Shown here piece after piece: positions 40,690 through 50,717 of a stretch of DNA of 64,000 bases. The stretch is from contig RPFO01002130.1 in assembly GCA_009746045.1 (NCBI GenBank), forward strand, positions 27,501 to 91,500, given 5' to 3'. The stretch comes from Mesostigma viride. Its lineage: Eukaryota > Streptophyta > Mesostigmatophyceae > Mesostigmatales > Mesostigmataceae. Made by a program: the position numbers and the translations under genes. The notes under the pieces are model-generated. The model was not told where the DNA came from. It did no database searches and worked only from the letters and a program-made list of their open reading frames with translations. Position 1 is the stretch's first letter; each line of letters opens with the position of its first letter.

Positions 40690-40827
40690 GTTGGTTTTCT
40701 TTAAAATACTATGAATTTCTTCCGGGTTCTTCTTCTTTTCCATATGTAGCATGCCATAGTTAACCAATAATCACCTTGCTTACTCGCCTCTTATTGCAAC
40801 TGTTTGTTCTATGCTTGTTGCTTGCAG
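40690..40827 (+). other. gene B intron (138 bp)
   Basis: GT-AG intron: donor AAG-GTTGGTTTTC, acceptor TTGTTGCTTGCAG-CTCGTC after a pyrimidine-rich stretch. It contains an in-frame stop (40702) and is flanked by codon-boundary exon ends, so splicing joins the two long frames (P-P-S-A-K then L-V-N-A-A-L-D-F). Confidence 0.8.
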
Positions 40828-42498
40828 CTCGTCAATGCAGCGCTGGACTTCACAACGTGGCTTCGAGGCTGCATAGACCCAGATCTTGGGCGTTGGGTCA
40901 AGTCTGCTGACGTGGTTATGGACGCGTCAACCAACCAACCTGTGGTGGAGCATCGGCCGGTCAGCAAGATATTTGATATCGAGCTATTCGGCCATCACGA
41001 TGAAGGTGCAGGGGCGGACGTTGGTGATGACTGCTTTTTGCGCTACCGACTTGCCACGGCAGAGGCGTTAGCTGATGTGCCCGCCAACTGTTGGAGGCCT
41101 CTTGGGCCGAACGAGGAGCCATGCGACATGGTTACTGTCTCTTCGAAGCGTGTGAGTGATGGCAAAGAGCTCCGCGGCGTGCTAGTCATGGAGGCGACCA
41201 AGGCGCCCAAGGGCAGCCCAGGTGTTGCCGCGTTTGCGGATTGGGATGGCGATCGCGCAATCCGCCGTCATTGCTCTAAACTCAACCGAGTGTTTCCAGA
41301 CATCATGACGGATGCAAAGCAAGCAGAGCTCAACGAGGAGATCCGCGGCTTCCCCGCTGAGCCGGAGCAAGTGGAAGAAGAAGCGTCGGTGTTTGACCGC
41401 ATGATCCAAGCTCTGACGGAGTGCAGGGAGCAGCAAAAACACAAGCCCCTCCCTTTTTGCCTCCACAGTGCAGGGGATCAGGCGGTGATGCGGGCTGCCC
41501 GTGCTTTGGAAGCGCCGCTGCACCCAATTATCAGCCATGCAGGCAACCGCCGGCACGAGGTGCAAACTGCCATTCACCGGGCGCGACGCGAGGCTGAGCG
41601 CCTGCCGGCCGCATCTGCCACGCCTGCCACGCTTGCCTCCAATCCTCCTACTGGAGTTGCCTCCAATTCTCCTGCGGATGCCACCGGTGGTGCACGGACC
41701 ATTGCGACTGCGGATCATATTTTTTCCGTAAATCCCGGCATTATCTCCCGCGGAGACTTTCTCATCATCAAGAGACCTGCGGTGACGTGCGGGGAAGGCA
41801 TGCCCTGGCCAGAGGAGCTCTTGGTGAAGGTCGTGGATGCGTCTACTGTTCGTTCACGCGGGACTCTGACTGTTTCCGTGTTTTACTCACCCTCCTGGGA
41901 AGGGCAGTTTAACAAGCTCTCGCTCGCAGGCGGTGGGCCGGGCCTGACGGTGTCGGCATCGGAAATCATCGTTCAACACTGGACAGTTGGTGCATCAGGG
42001 CAGGCTGTCCACACTCCGTCGCTGACAGCAGCACGTAAGCTATCTCGTGCAACCCTCCAGGCCTTAGATGACCATCCACACGTGCACTTTGCTGGTTTTC
42101 AAACACAGCAAGCTGCTGCAGCGACGTCAAAAGCTGCATGTGCGGCACACTTTGTTGAGCACGGGCTGCACGCGCTGAAAGGGAGAAGGCTGTGCGCCTT
42201 GTGGGGTGCTGCCAAGACCCGTTTTCACGGGTGGGTCACAGAAGTACATGAGAATGGCGGGGCTTTGAAGATCGAGACGGTTTGGTCCGACGGCAAGGGA
42301 GCGACGTACACCACGTTGGAGGAAGTCTTAAAGTTCATCTGCGGGTGCCCTCATGCGGCTAATGCCTTTGGCCGCGAAAAGTTTTTTCAGGATGGTGCCG
42401 CGGCCGACGCTGAGACGGGGGCGGAAGAGCCCCAACTTTCTTTTGTTTGTGAGAGTAGCGAGAGTAGCGATGATGAGGAGGAGGAAGCATGGGAATGA
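40828..42498 (+). CDS. transposase-like gene B, exon 2 (C-terminal half)
   Basis: 556 codons continuing exon 1 in frame, giving a protein of about 1125 residues. Recognisable parts are a charged helical region (E-E-I-R-G-F-P-A-E-P-E-Q-V-E-E-E), an Ala/Pro/Thr linker, a G-D-F-L-I-I-K-R-P segment, and L-K-G-R-R-L-C-A-L-W-G-A-A followed by F-H-G-W-V-T-E-V and V-W-S-D-G-K-G-A-T-Y. That last segment looks like a small beta-barrel (Tudor/SH3-like) but is not a certain assignment. It ends in an acidic S-S-D-D-E-E-E-E-A-W-E tail. Such additions could contact chromatin or the repeat arrays; that is inference. Confidence 0.65.
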   Translation, partial: LVNAALDFTTWLRGCIDPDLGRWVKSADVVMDASTNQPVVEHRPVSKIFDIELFGHHDEGAGADVGDDCFLRYRLATAEALADVPANCWRPLGPNEEPCDMVTVSSKRVSDGKELRGVLVMEATKAPKGSPGVAAFADWDGDRAIRRHCSKLNRVFPDIMTDAKQAELNEEIRGFPAEPEQVEEEASVFDRMIQALTECREQQKHKPLPFCLHSAGDQAVMRAARALEAPLHPIISHAGNRRHEVQTAIHRARREAERLPAASATPATLASNPPTGVASNSPADATGGARTIATADHIFSVNPGIISRGDFLIIKRPAVTCGEGMPWPEELLVKVVDASTVRSRGTLTVSVFYSPSWEGQFNKLSLAGGGPGLTVSASEIIVQHWTVGASGQAVHTPSLTAARKLSRATLQALDDHPHVHFAGFQTQQAAAATSKAACAAHFVEHGLHALKGRRLCALWGAAKTRFHGWVTEVHENGGALKIETVWSDGKGATYTTLEEVLKFICGCPHAANAFGREKFFQDGAAADAETGAEEPQLSFVCESSESSDDEEEEAWE

Positions 42499-42789
42499 TG
42501 GGGAATGTGTGAAAGCTTCGATAGGAGTAAAGGCGTCTCTTTGTCCTGTCAAGCATGCTAGTCTTGTTGCAAGAATGAAGCCCAACATGCCAACTGTCCA
42601 TGCATGGTCATGTTGCATAATGGTGGGCATAAGATACATGTGTTTGCTAGTGGCCATGTTTTACACGGAAATGGATTTACGTTCAGTATGTGATTCAATG
42701 ACATGTGATTATTTTGGTTGATGCATGCAAATTTATACCCCATGATAACCAATGCACGTGCAAAGATGTGTGTTTATATGCAATTTAAG

Positions 42790-43336
42790 GTGCAACGGTG
42801 CAACGGTGCAACGGTGCAACGGTGCAACGGTGCAACGGTGCAACGGTGTCATGAGCATCTAGGTAACCCTTGCATGACCCATCCACCTACATAAAACCCA
42901 TGGATAACAATTGCATGTGCAAAGGTGTGTGTTTATATGCAATTTGAGGTGCAACGGTGCAACGGTGCAACGGTGCAACGGTGCCACGGTGCCAAGGTGG
43001 CACGGTGGCACGATGCCACGATGCAACGGTGTCATGAGCATGTCTAGGTAACCCTTGCATGACCCATTACCCTAGATAGATCCCAATGGATAACCATTGT
43101 ATGTGCAAAGGTGTGTGTTTATATGCAATTTGAGGTGCAACGGTGCAACGGTGCAACGGTGCAACGGTGCAACGGCGCCACGGTGGCACGGTGTCATGAG
43201 CATCTAGGTAACCCTTGCATGACCCATCCACCTACATAAATCCCATGGATAACCATTGCATGTGCAAACGTGTGTGCATATATGCAATTTGAGGTGCAAC
43301 GGTGCAACGGTGCAACGGTGCAACGGTGCAACGGCC
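42790..43336 (+). repeat. right subterminal minisatellite, GGTGCAAC orientation
   Basis: Four blocks of the 8-mer (GGTGCAAC on the plus strand) at about 42791-42847, 42950-43030, 43133-43190 and 43291-43335. They alternate with a ~100 bp spacer containing C-A-T-G-A-G-C-A-T-C-T-A-G-G-T-A-A-C-C-C and G-T-G-T-G-T-T-T-A-T-A-T-G-C-A-A-T-T-T. The orientation is opposite to the left-end array. Some units have point changes (GGTGCCAC, GGTGGCAC). Confidence 0.85.
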
Positions 43337-43426
43337 GCCGACGAACTTTTTTTTCCTCAAAGACTTTAGTTGACCCTTTAAATGCATGAAAATGCAACTT
43401 TCAAAACTGAAGTACAATTTGAAAAA

Positions 43427-43454
43427 TGTAGTACAAATCCAGGTGTGCATGGGG
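43427..43454 (-). repeat. right terminal inverted repeat of the 8.6 kb transposon
   Basis: 28 bp complement of 34841-34868, followed by CTCAG at 43455-43459. Sequence identity to the left terminus stops exactly at 28 bp on the inner side. Confidence 0.92.
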
Positions 43455-43459
43455 CTCAG

Positions 43460-43890
43460 AGGTGGCTGTCGGCCGCGCAGGCTGGGCTGGGGCGCGGATC
43501 TTGGCGTCGATTTTGGCCATAGGTAGCTGGAAGTGGCTGCACAGGATGGCGAGGCGGTGGTTGAGCTCTCCCATGGTATGTAAAGAACCTCTCCAGGTGC
43601 TCGTCGGGGACGGGCCCCATGGCCCCATGGAGCTTGCGTTCCTGTGCCAAGAAACGCACGATTTCGGCGCATTCTTCTGTGGACAGCTCTAGCCAGCGCT
43701 GAAAAGAGAAGCGCTCGTAATCAGGTATAGGTACCTGCGCCATTTGTGTTCGTGGCAGGGTTTCTTGGGCTCGGGCGAGGCGCTTGGCGATGCGTTTGCT
43801 GGCGGTGGATTTGCGAGCCCAGCCGGCTGGGCAAGGACGATGGCGAGTGGGTTGGGCTGGGAGCCGGAAAGCTCCTTTGGGAGCCGGAAA
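43460..43890 (-). pseudogene. LINE ORF1, N-terminal part
   Basis: In element sense this begins at the 5' edge of the minus-strand LINE (43890). It carries a basic region (K-S-T-A-S-K-R-I-A-K-R-L-A-R-A) and then F-S-F-Q-R-W-L-E-L-S-T-E-E-C-A-E-I-V-R-F-L, which sits where copies 2 and 3 have their F-F-G-D-Y-A-S-L segment. A frameshift near 43575 leads to M-G-E-L-N-H-R-L-A-I and T-A-T-S-E, which is in frame with 34835 downward. Open frame beyond 43890 belongs to another LINE copy and is not part of this gene. Confidence 0.65.
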
Positions 43891-44279
43891 GCCCCCATGG
43901 ATGATGCCTTCAGAATTTAGCCAAGCCATGCCTATATAATGGGACCCCCATGGATTTTGCATTAAGAATTTAGCCATGCTATGCCTACTATGCAGAGAGA
44001 TGCTCTCTGTTGAGAAGCCATATTTCCTAGCTCTTGTATAGCCATGATGATCTTCCCCCACAGGACAGGCTCCCCCTTAGCTGGGCATAGCTTGATAGAT
44101 CATGAGGGTGCAGGTGCCCGGCCTGGTGCACCTAGAGCAAGGGTAGCTTACATTCCCACCCTTGCAGGAAGTAGCCCAGAATGTATTAAAAGCCATATGC
44201 CCCTTCTCAGGGCCGGATATGTGCTACATGTACTCCCAACGGAGTTATGTTCCGAATTTTAATTAATTACGCCGAGAGC

Positions 44280-45002
44280 TACTGTCTGCTGAGAAGCCAT
44301 GCCGGCCTAGCTTTTGTACAGCCATGCTGATCTTCCACCCCATGACGGGCCCCTCTTAGTTGGGCTGGGCTCTGATAGATCATGGTGGTGCAGGTGCCCT
44401 TGGTGCACCTAGAGTAGGTGGCAGTTTACATTCCCCCACCTGCAGGAAGTAGCCCAGAGTGTATATGCCCCTTCTCAGGGCTATGTGCTACATATACTCC
44501 CAACAGAGTTATGTTCCTAATTATTTTATTAATGCATCCAAGTTTGCATGAGAACCGCCCATAGTTGCCTGAATTATAGTAGAATTTGGTGTTTCATTCA
44601 ATGGTCAATACTATATGGTACAAAATTCCTTTTTTATAAAACTACCAGTGCGGACGGAGCTGCGGGCGGAGTTATTGTTGTTCCACCGCGCCACAGGCAC
44701 TAAGCCGCCCCCGCCCACCTCCGGTGGCTTGCGCCACCTTTACCCCAGTCAACCCGTCGCCCCTCGGGTTGGGGACAACGCCTCCACCATCCGACGGCCC
44801 CAATCCCTCGCGTCGCGTCTATGTGGTTTTTCGGCTACCACTATGCGGTTTTCGGCTACCACTATGCGGTTTTCGGCTACCACTTTGCGGTTTTTCGGCT
44901 ACCACTTTGCGGTTCTCGGGTGTACCTGTCCGTCTGTCCGTCGGATTCACCCATCTGACGGTCGTAAAACGTTGGGAGAGTAAACGAGCGGAATAGGGTT
45001 GC
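44280..45002. other. LINE 3'-end repeat and short tandem repeat; no gene
   Basis: 44280-44520 is another copy of the 3' region of the ORF1-only LINE, diverged from 44000-44260 and 47900-48180 (shared C-A-G-G-A-A-G-T-A-G-C-C-C-A-G-A and A-C-T-C-C-C-A-A-C). 44824-44920 holds about five copies of a ~20 bp unit (TTCGGCTACCACTATGCGGTT). No gene is supported. Confidence 0.6.
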
Positions 45003-46252
45003 GTTGTTGTTGTTGTTGTTGTTGTTAATTGTTGTGTCCCACGCCGCACATGGGCACTATGTTGTAGGTTACAGTAGGCACGACACCTGACACTGGCAAG
45101 GTTCCACCCCATGGCCGTCGGTTTCGGCGTCGGATTCCTCCCCTGGGTAACTGACGTCGGTTCCCCCCGGCCCAGAGTTTCTGACTTTTCAGACGTCTGA
45201 CCCAACCCGGGTGGTGGGGGTGGTGGGGGTGGTGGGGGACAGGAGGAGGAGTCCTGTGGAGTGGCGTGCATGCAGTCGATGGGCGTGGTGGGGTCGCAGA
45301 GGTGTCCCTGTGGATGCAATGAATGAGGGTGGGGCACTGGGCGCGTGGATAGCCTACACCGTGGGTGATACCGTTGCGGGAGGGGAACTGCGTGGGCCGG
45401 GTACTCGTGCCGGGTCCGAGGTATGGTTGCATGGTGCAGCAAGGGCTCATGGCCAGCGAGCTTGGTGTGTCCGAGCCAATGATCGAGGTTCCGCCAATCC
45501 AAGCAGTAGATTGTGTGAGAAGCTGGGTCGGATGCATATAGTGGGCGCTGCGAGAGCCGGGTGCATGGCGGCGATGCACGTACGGCCGCGCGGACGTTTG
45601 TGGCCGATCGGCAGTAGGCGGCTGCTGGGCGCGCCTGCGGGGGGACGGAGGGGCGGGGTGGGCGGACAACTGATGAAGGTCCGGGAGGCCGTTGGGCGTC
45701 TTTCTCCGTCAGGTGCATGGCGGAGTATGTCACATGTAGACGGGTGAGGGGAGAGGTGGTGCGGGATTGGGTGCCGTGGGGGGGCCGGGAAGCAGTTGTC
45801 AAGGCCGGTGGGGGCTCAGAGGGGTTATTGTGGTTGAGGTGTGGGGCGGGGTGGGGGTGGGGGGGCTGAGGGGAGGGGGGTAGTGAGGGATGGGCCGTGA
45901 TTCGTGAACGGCGGCTGCCAGGTACTATTGGTGCGGGTGCGGGTGTTGTATGTACTCTAGAGTTGTTCTAATAATCGATTCTCTGCTGCTCATGCATGTA
46001 CGTGCGGCGTGTAGTAGGGTTGGCCGAAATCAGTATAAGTATATTTAGACTTAATTATATACTATACAGTATTTAGATAGCAGTATTTTGGAGCCGAAAT
46101 ACACATGTACTGCAGTATATGACACGTGTCATCACGGGGTTGACCGGCGGCCCTCCCCACTCATGACTTATTACTAGTTGGCACTTGGAGTTGGCGGATA
46201 CTACACGAGGAGTACCGCTATCAATAAGTAGGCCGATCGAGATGGCATGGGT

Positions 46253-48188
46253 GAATATCACCATCGCTAAGTTCGTCTTTCTAAGATGCACATGCATGCT
46301 GATACAATTTTCCGAATCTATTACGCAATATATGACGAGCAAACGCTCCTCGACGCAACGCAGTTTAGCGGATGCGCTCGGCCATGAAAATACGTCTGCA
46401 GCTCAGGCTGCAGCTTCGCCCTCAGGTCCGGGGCAGGCAGCGGTGACACTAGTCGCGCACTGCATGGTGGTCGCCCCGAACCCTCCCGGGCTCACTGCAT
46501 CGCCATCGGCATCGCCTGACCCTAAACGCACCCGCTCGATCAGCCGACAAAACAGGAGGGTCTTCACGCCCCTCAGAACCGCGCTTTCGGCCCCAGCCTT
46601 TCAAGGTCGATGATCACGAGTGGACCAACATATGTCCCCGGCAACTGCCCTGCGTTGCATCTTCTTCGGGGACTACGCCTCGCTTTACGACCTGTGCCTC
46701 CATCTCCACGACATCAATCGCCTCATCTGCACCGACGGCAACCGCTGGACCAACAACAGCATGCTGTTCGGGTGCCCCCGGCCGCCCCCAACTCCAGCAT
46801 GCCATCCTCAACTCCCTTCTCATGCGCTCTGACGGCGAGATCGATCTGGGCTCCATCCATCTCCGCCCCCACCCTTCGTTCCATCCTTACGGAAGCCTTT
46901 CAGCAGCACGTGACCCCCCTTGCCGCCGATGTGGCAGCAAGTGGGGGGCACGCTGGCTACTGAACTTCCTCACCTCTCCACCACCGCGCCGACTCCACCT
47001 CCACTGCCATCACCGCCTCCACTGCCGACATCAAAGCCCAGCTCCTCGACCTCGACCAACGCCTTCAAGCCATGCACCGCCACCGCCCTTGAGTGCTTGC
47101 ATGACACCGCCGGCCTCACCGCCCAGGCGGTGAAGGACATCGCCGCCCAGCCGGCACCTGCTGGCCCGGCCGGTGATGCTCCCTCCACCTGGGCGGACTT
47201 GCTTAAGCATCACACCACCTCCACCACCTCCACCATCGCGGCACAACTCAAGCAACAAGCCCTCGACCTTCGCGAGGATCGAGGCCGACATCACCAAGCG
47301 CAGCCACCGCAATGTCATCGTCAGGCACTTCGACCAGCCGGCAGGTGAGACCTCCACGAGCCTTCTCGAGGCATTTTTGCCCCCATGCAACTCACTGGTG
47401 AGCTGCGGATGTCGGCTGACAGTCCGCCTCCCCCGCGCGCGGGGTAAGGCTGGCCCGGCACACGTGCTCGATCCTCACCTACATACATGGCGGACAAGCT
47501 GGCGTTCAATAAATGCCGCAAGAAGCTCTCGATCGGAGACTCACTTCACGCTGGACGACGACTTGACCCTGGCCCAGCAACAGCGGCGACGCGAGCTATA
47601 TGGCCGACCTATGTACCTTCAGCTCCGGCAGAGCGCAAGGGGGAAGCCGGTATATACTGGAGGGGGGCGGTCATCCACGTTGACCACAAGCCCTGGCAGG
47701 CACCTCCTGCCACCTCAGACTAGGGAACATATACCAGTAGTGTAGATTAGTCAGGCTTAGCCTAGCATGTGGCCCACGCGCATGTGCGCCCATAATGGCC
47801 CCCATGGATGATGCCTTCAGAATTTAGCCAAGCCATGCCTATAATGGGACCCCCTTGGTTGGATGTTGCACTAAGAATTTAGCCATGCTATGCATGCCTA
47901 ATAATGCAGAGAGATGCTCTCTGTCGAGAAGCCATGCCCTATAGCTCTTGTATAATAGCCATGATGATCTTCCCCCACCTATGACAGGCTCCCCCTTAGC
48001 TGGGAGTTGCCCGAATCTCTGAGTGGTGCAGGTGCCCTAGTGCACCTCGAGCAAGTGTTGTTTACATTCCCACCCTTGCAGGAAGTAGCTTAGAATGTAT
48101 TATAGGCCAATGATCTGCCCCTTCTCAAGGGCTATGTGCTACAGATACTCCCAACGGAGTTATGTTCCTAAATAACTAATTAATTAAA
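46253..48188 (+). mobile_element. ORF1-only LINE (family C), copy 3
   Basis: A 1936 bp insertion flanked by an 11 bp duplication ATGGCATGGGT (46242-46252, 48189-48199). It contains ORF1 (46332-47725) and directly after it the ~450 bp 3' region shared with copy 2, ending ...GTTATGTTCCTAAATAACTAATTAATTAAA. There is no endonuclease or RT. It is 5' truncated within the leader relative to copy 2. Confidence 0.85.
46332..47725 (+). pseudogene. LINE ORF1 (family C, copy 3), frameshifted
   Basis: ATG 46332 gives M-T-S-K-R-S-S-T-Q-R-S-L-A-D-A-L-G-H-E-N and is open for about 90 codons, to A-F-Q-G-R. Further frames hold L-R-C-I-F-F-G-D-Y-A-S-L-Y-D-L-C, a coiled-coil region, V-R-L-P-R-A-R-G-K-A-G, A-D-K-L-A-F-N-K-C-R-K-K-L and L-D-D-D-L-T-L-A-Q-Q-Q-R-R-R-E-L. 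The indels differ from those of copy 2, so a consensus of the copies would give a continuous ORF1. Confidence 0.75.
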
Positions 48189-48245
48189 ATGGCATGGGTA
48201 CTTGGGTAGAGAATTGAAGAATCTAGATGGGCATTGGGCTGGGTA

Positions 48246-48340
48246 TTAATTAATTATTAATTAATTAATTAATTAATTAATTAATTAAGTAGACTCGTGC
48301 TCCCGTTGGGGAGTCATGGAGCATTAATCCCCAATGGATG
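48246..48340 (-). mobile_element. LINE 3'-end fragment with (TTAA)n tail
   Basis: Contains about ten TTAA/AATT units followed on the plus strand by GTAGACTCGTGCTCCCG and the C-G-T-T-G-G-G-G-A-G-T-C-A sequence seen at 3074-3119 and at the tail of the minus-strand LINE (31763-31806). Similarity extends a little further (G-G-A-G-C-A ... T-T-A-A-T-C-C-C). It is the 3' end of that LINE family in minus orientation. Confidence 0.7.
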
Positions 48341-48642
48341 GATGGATGGGTGCAAACAGTCCTAGGTACCAGTCTAATCTATCTACAACAGCTATGGGCT
48401 GGGTATGTTTCGGGGATGATTAGGGGTCATTTGGGTACCAAAATACTAGCCCATGTACAGGTGCGTGTATAGACTCAGTATACACTAAATATATACTGGG
48501 CAGTATTTCGACCATGAAATACTGTATATGGCCATCCCTAGCGGCGTGGGACACAACAACAACAACAACAACAACAACAACTCTACAGTAGAGTAGAGTT
48601 GAGTTGAGTTAAGTCCCGCACCGGCACTAGTGTATTGCCTGA

Positions 48643-49963
<1,321 letters not shown>

Positions 49964-50717
49964 CTGGTTATCGGAGGAAATGTGCTGGAAAGGTTAGCTA
50001 ACTCTCGCGGAGAGGGTTAGTGAGCCAATTAGGATACCAAGGGCGGAGCTTGACGTAGGTAGACTGGTAGAGGTTCCGGAATTCAACGACTGCTGACAGG
50101 TCGGCGGCCAGCCCGTAAAGGGATTCAACGACGACCTAGGCAGCAAGCGGCCAGTCTGGGATACTCGGCGGGGCTAGCCATAGTCCTGTGGTGAGGTGCT
50201 GTCAACGATAGCGTTCAGCTCTCCTGTTTTCAACGACACCTAGTGGCGGCCAGGGCTTGCCTTCAACGACACCGGGTGGCGGCCAGCTCAGGAGGGATTA
50301 ACGTCATCGAAGATGGTACGTCCCCTAGTTAGGATTCTTTCTTTGCAAGCTATGCCTGTGAAAGGCTAGCTGGCGTGCTCGCTTTCTCTCCGGGTCCGCA
50401 CGCGTAGGGGGTTCTTGTTATACGTTGTACCTCTATAGGTTGTGAATGTCCTTGGTGCCTATGGACGTCGCGGAGACGGCCATCGTTGTTTGACCTGTCG
50501 TGGGGGTGGATACCGTCTGGCTGTTGCCGACTGTGTTGACGGTGTTTACCTCCGTGTGCTTATTGTATAGCCCTCTGCCGCGGAAGGCTGGGGCGTGTGC
50601 TGTGCTAGACTCCGTGCTCTTTCCTCGTTTGTTTCGGTAAAGGTCACTGCATTTAGAGGTAGCCTGGGATTCCCCTTTTTCTCCTGCTTGCAAGCTTCTG
50701 CCAGCTTATGATGTAAC
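49964..50717 (+). other. Gypsy leader with repeated TTCAACGAC motif
   Basis: 750 bp between LTR and first ORF. T-T-C-A-A-C-G-A-C followed by G-G-C-G-G-C-C-A-G recurs about four times between 50080 and 50290. These could be RNA secondary-structure or packaging elements, but nothing more can be said. Confidence 0.5.

Larger units (their letters stand above)
34841..43454. mobile_element. 8.6 kb two-gene DNA transposon with 28 bp TIRs
   Basis: The 8614 bp element begins CCCCATGCACACCTGGATTT (34841) and ends with its complement (43454); the inverted repeats are perfect over 28 bp. A 5 bp duplication CTCAG flanks it (34836-34840, 43455-43459). Removing the element and one CTCAG joins the host ORF1 frame (A-T-S-E followed by S-A-S-S-L). 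Inside are a minus-strand spliced gene (38338-35590), a plus-strand spliced gene (38983-42498) with a transposase-like core, subterminal arrays of an 8 bp repeat in opposite orientations, and a central palindrome between the genes. Superfamily is uncertain: a 5 bp target and CCCC ends do not by themselves identify it. Confidence 0.9.
31763..43890 (-). mobile_element. minus-strand ORF1-bearing LINE with (TTAA)n tail, interrupted twice
   Basis: Flanked by the 12 bp duplication GCCCCCATGGAT (31751-31762, 43891-43902). In element sense it runs from 43890 through ORF1 pieces (43890-43460, 34835-34263, 32534-32201) and a ~400 bp 3' UTR to a (TTAA)n tail at about 31778-31763. The 46 bp preceding the tail matches the fragment at 3074-3119. 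Two DNA transposons (34841-43454 and 32539-34258) split ORF1. Without them the copy is about 1.8 kb. The 5' end is probably truncated. Confidence 0.82.
28717..44267 (+). mobile_element. ORF1-only LINE (family C), copy 2, host of nested insertions
   Basis: Begins CACGAGCCACGAGGTAGCC and ends ...GGAGTTATGTTCC plus an AATT-rich tail. A 12 bp duplication with one mismatch flanks it (TACGCAGAGAGC at 28705-28716, TACGCCGAGAGC at 44268-44279). Its ORF1 is at 28868-30290. The 3' region is split by LINE copies at 30.3-31.7 kb and by the minus-strand LINE 31763-43890, whose 12 bp duplication GCCCCCATGGAT lies at 31751-31762 and 43891-43902. The sequence across that junction matches uninterrupted copy 3 at about 47800. 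No RT follows ORF1. Confidence 0.75.
45003..48581. mobile_element. possible DNA element with (GTT)n inverted termini
   Basis: The left segment 45003-45047 reads (GTT)n-AATT-GTTGTGTCCCACGCCGC. The right segment 48541-48581 is its complement, GCGGCGTGGGACACAAC-(AAC)n. Between them lies unassigned DNA plus the LINE copy 46253-48188, so the element without that LINE would be about 1.6 kb. Just inside both ends, AT-rich tracts built on AGTATAT/ATACTG occur. No target duplication or transposase was found. Confidence 0.4.

Noticed and set aside
34963-43336. CRISPR-like arrays
   Set aside because: The repeats are contiguous 8-mers without unique spacers, in a eukaryotic transposon.
43891-44061. Upstream extension of the minus-strand frame at 43456-44061
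   Set aside because: This part lies beyond the LINE's target duplication, in the 3' region of another LINE, so it is not part of the ORF1 gene.
45211-45747. 178-codon plus-strand frame
   Set aside because: No start context, motif or homology to other window features; GC-rich composition explains the open frame.
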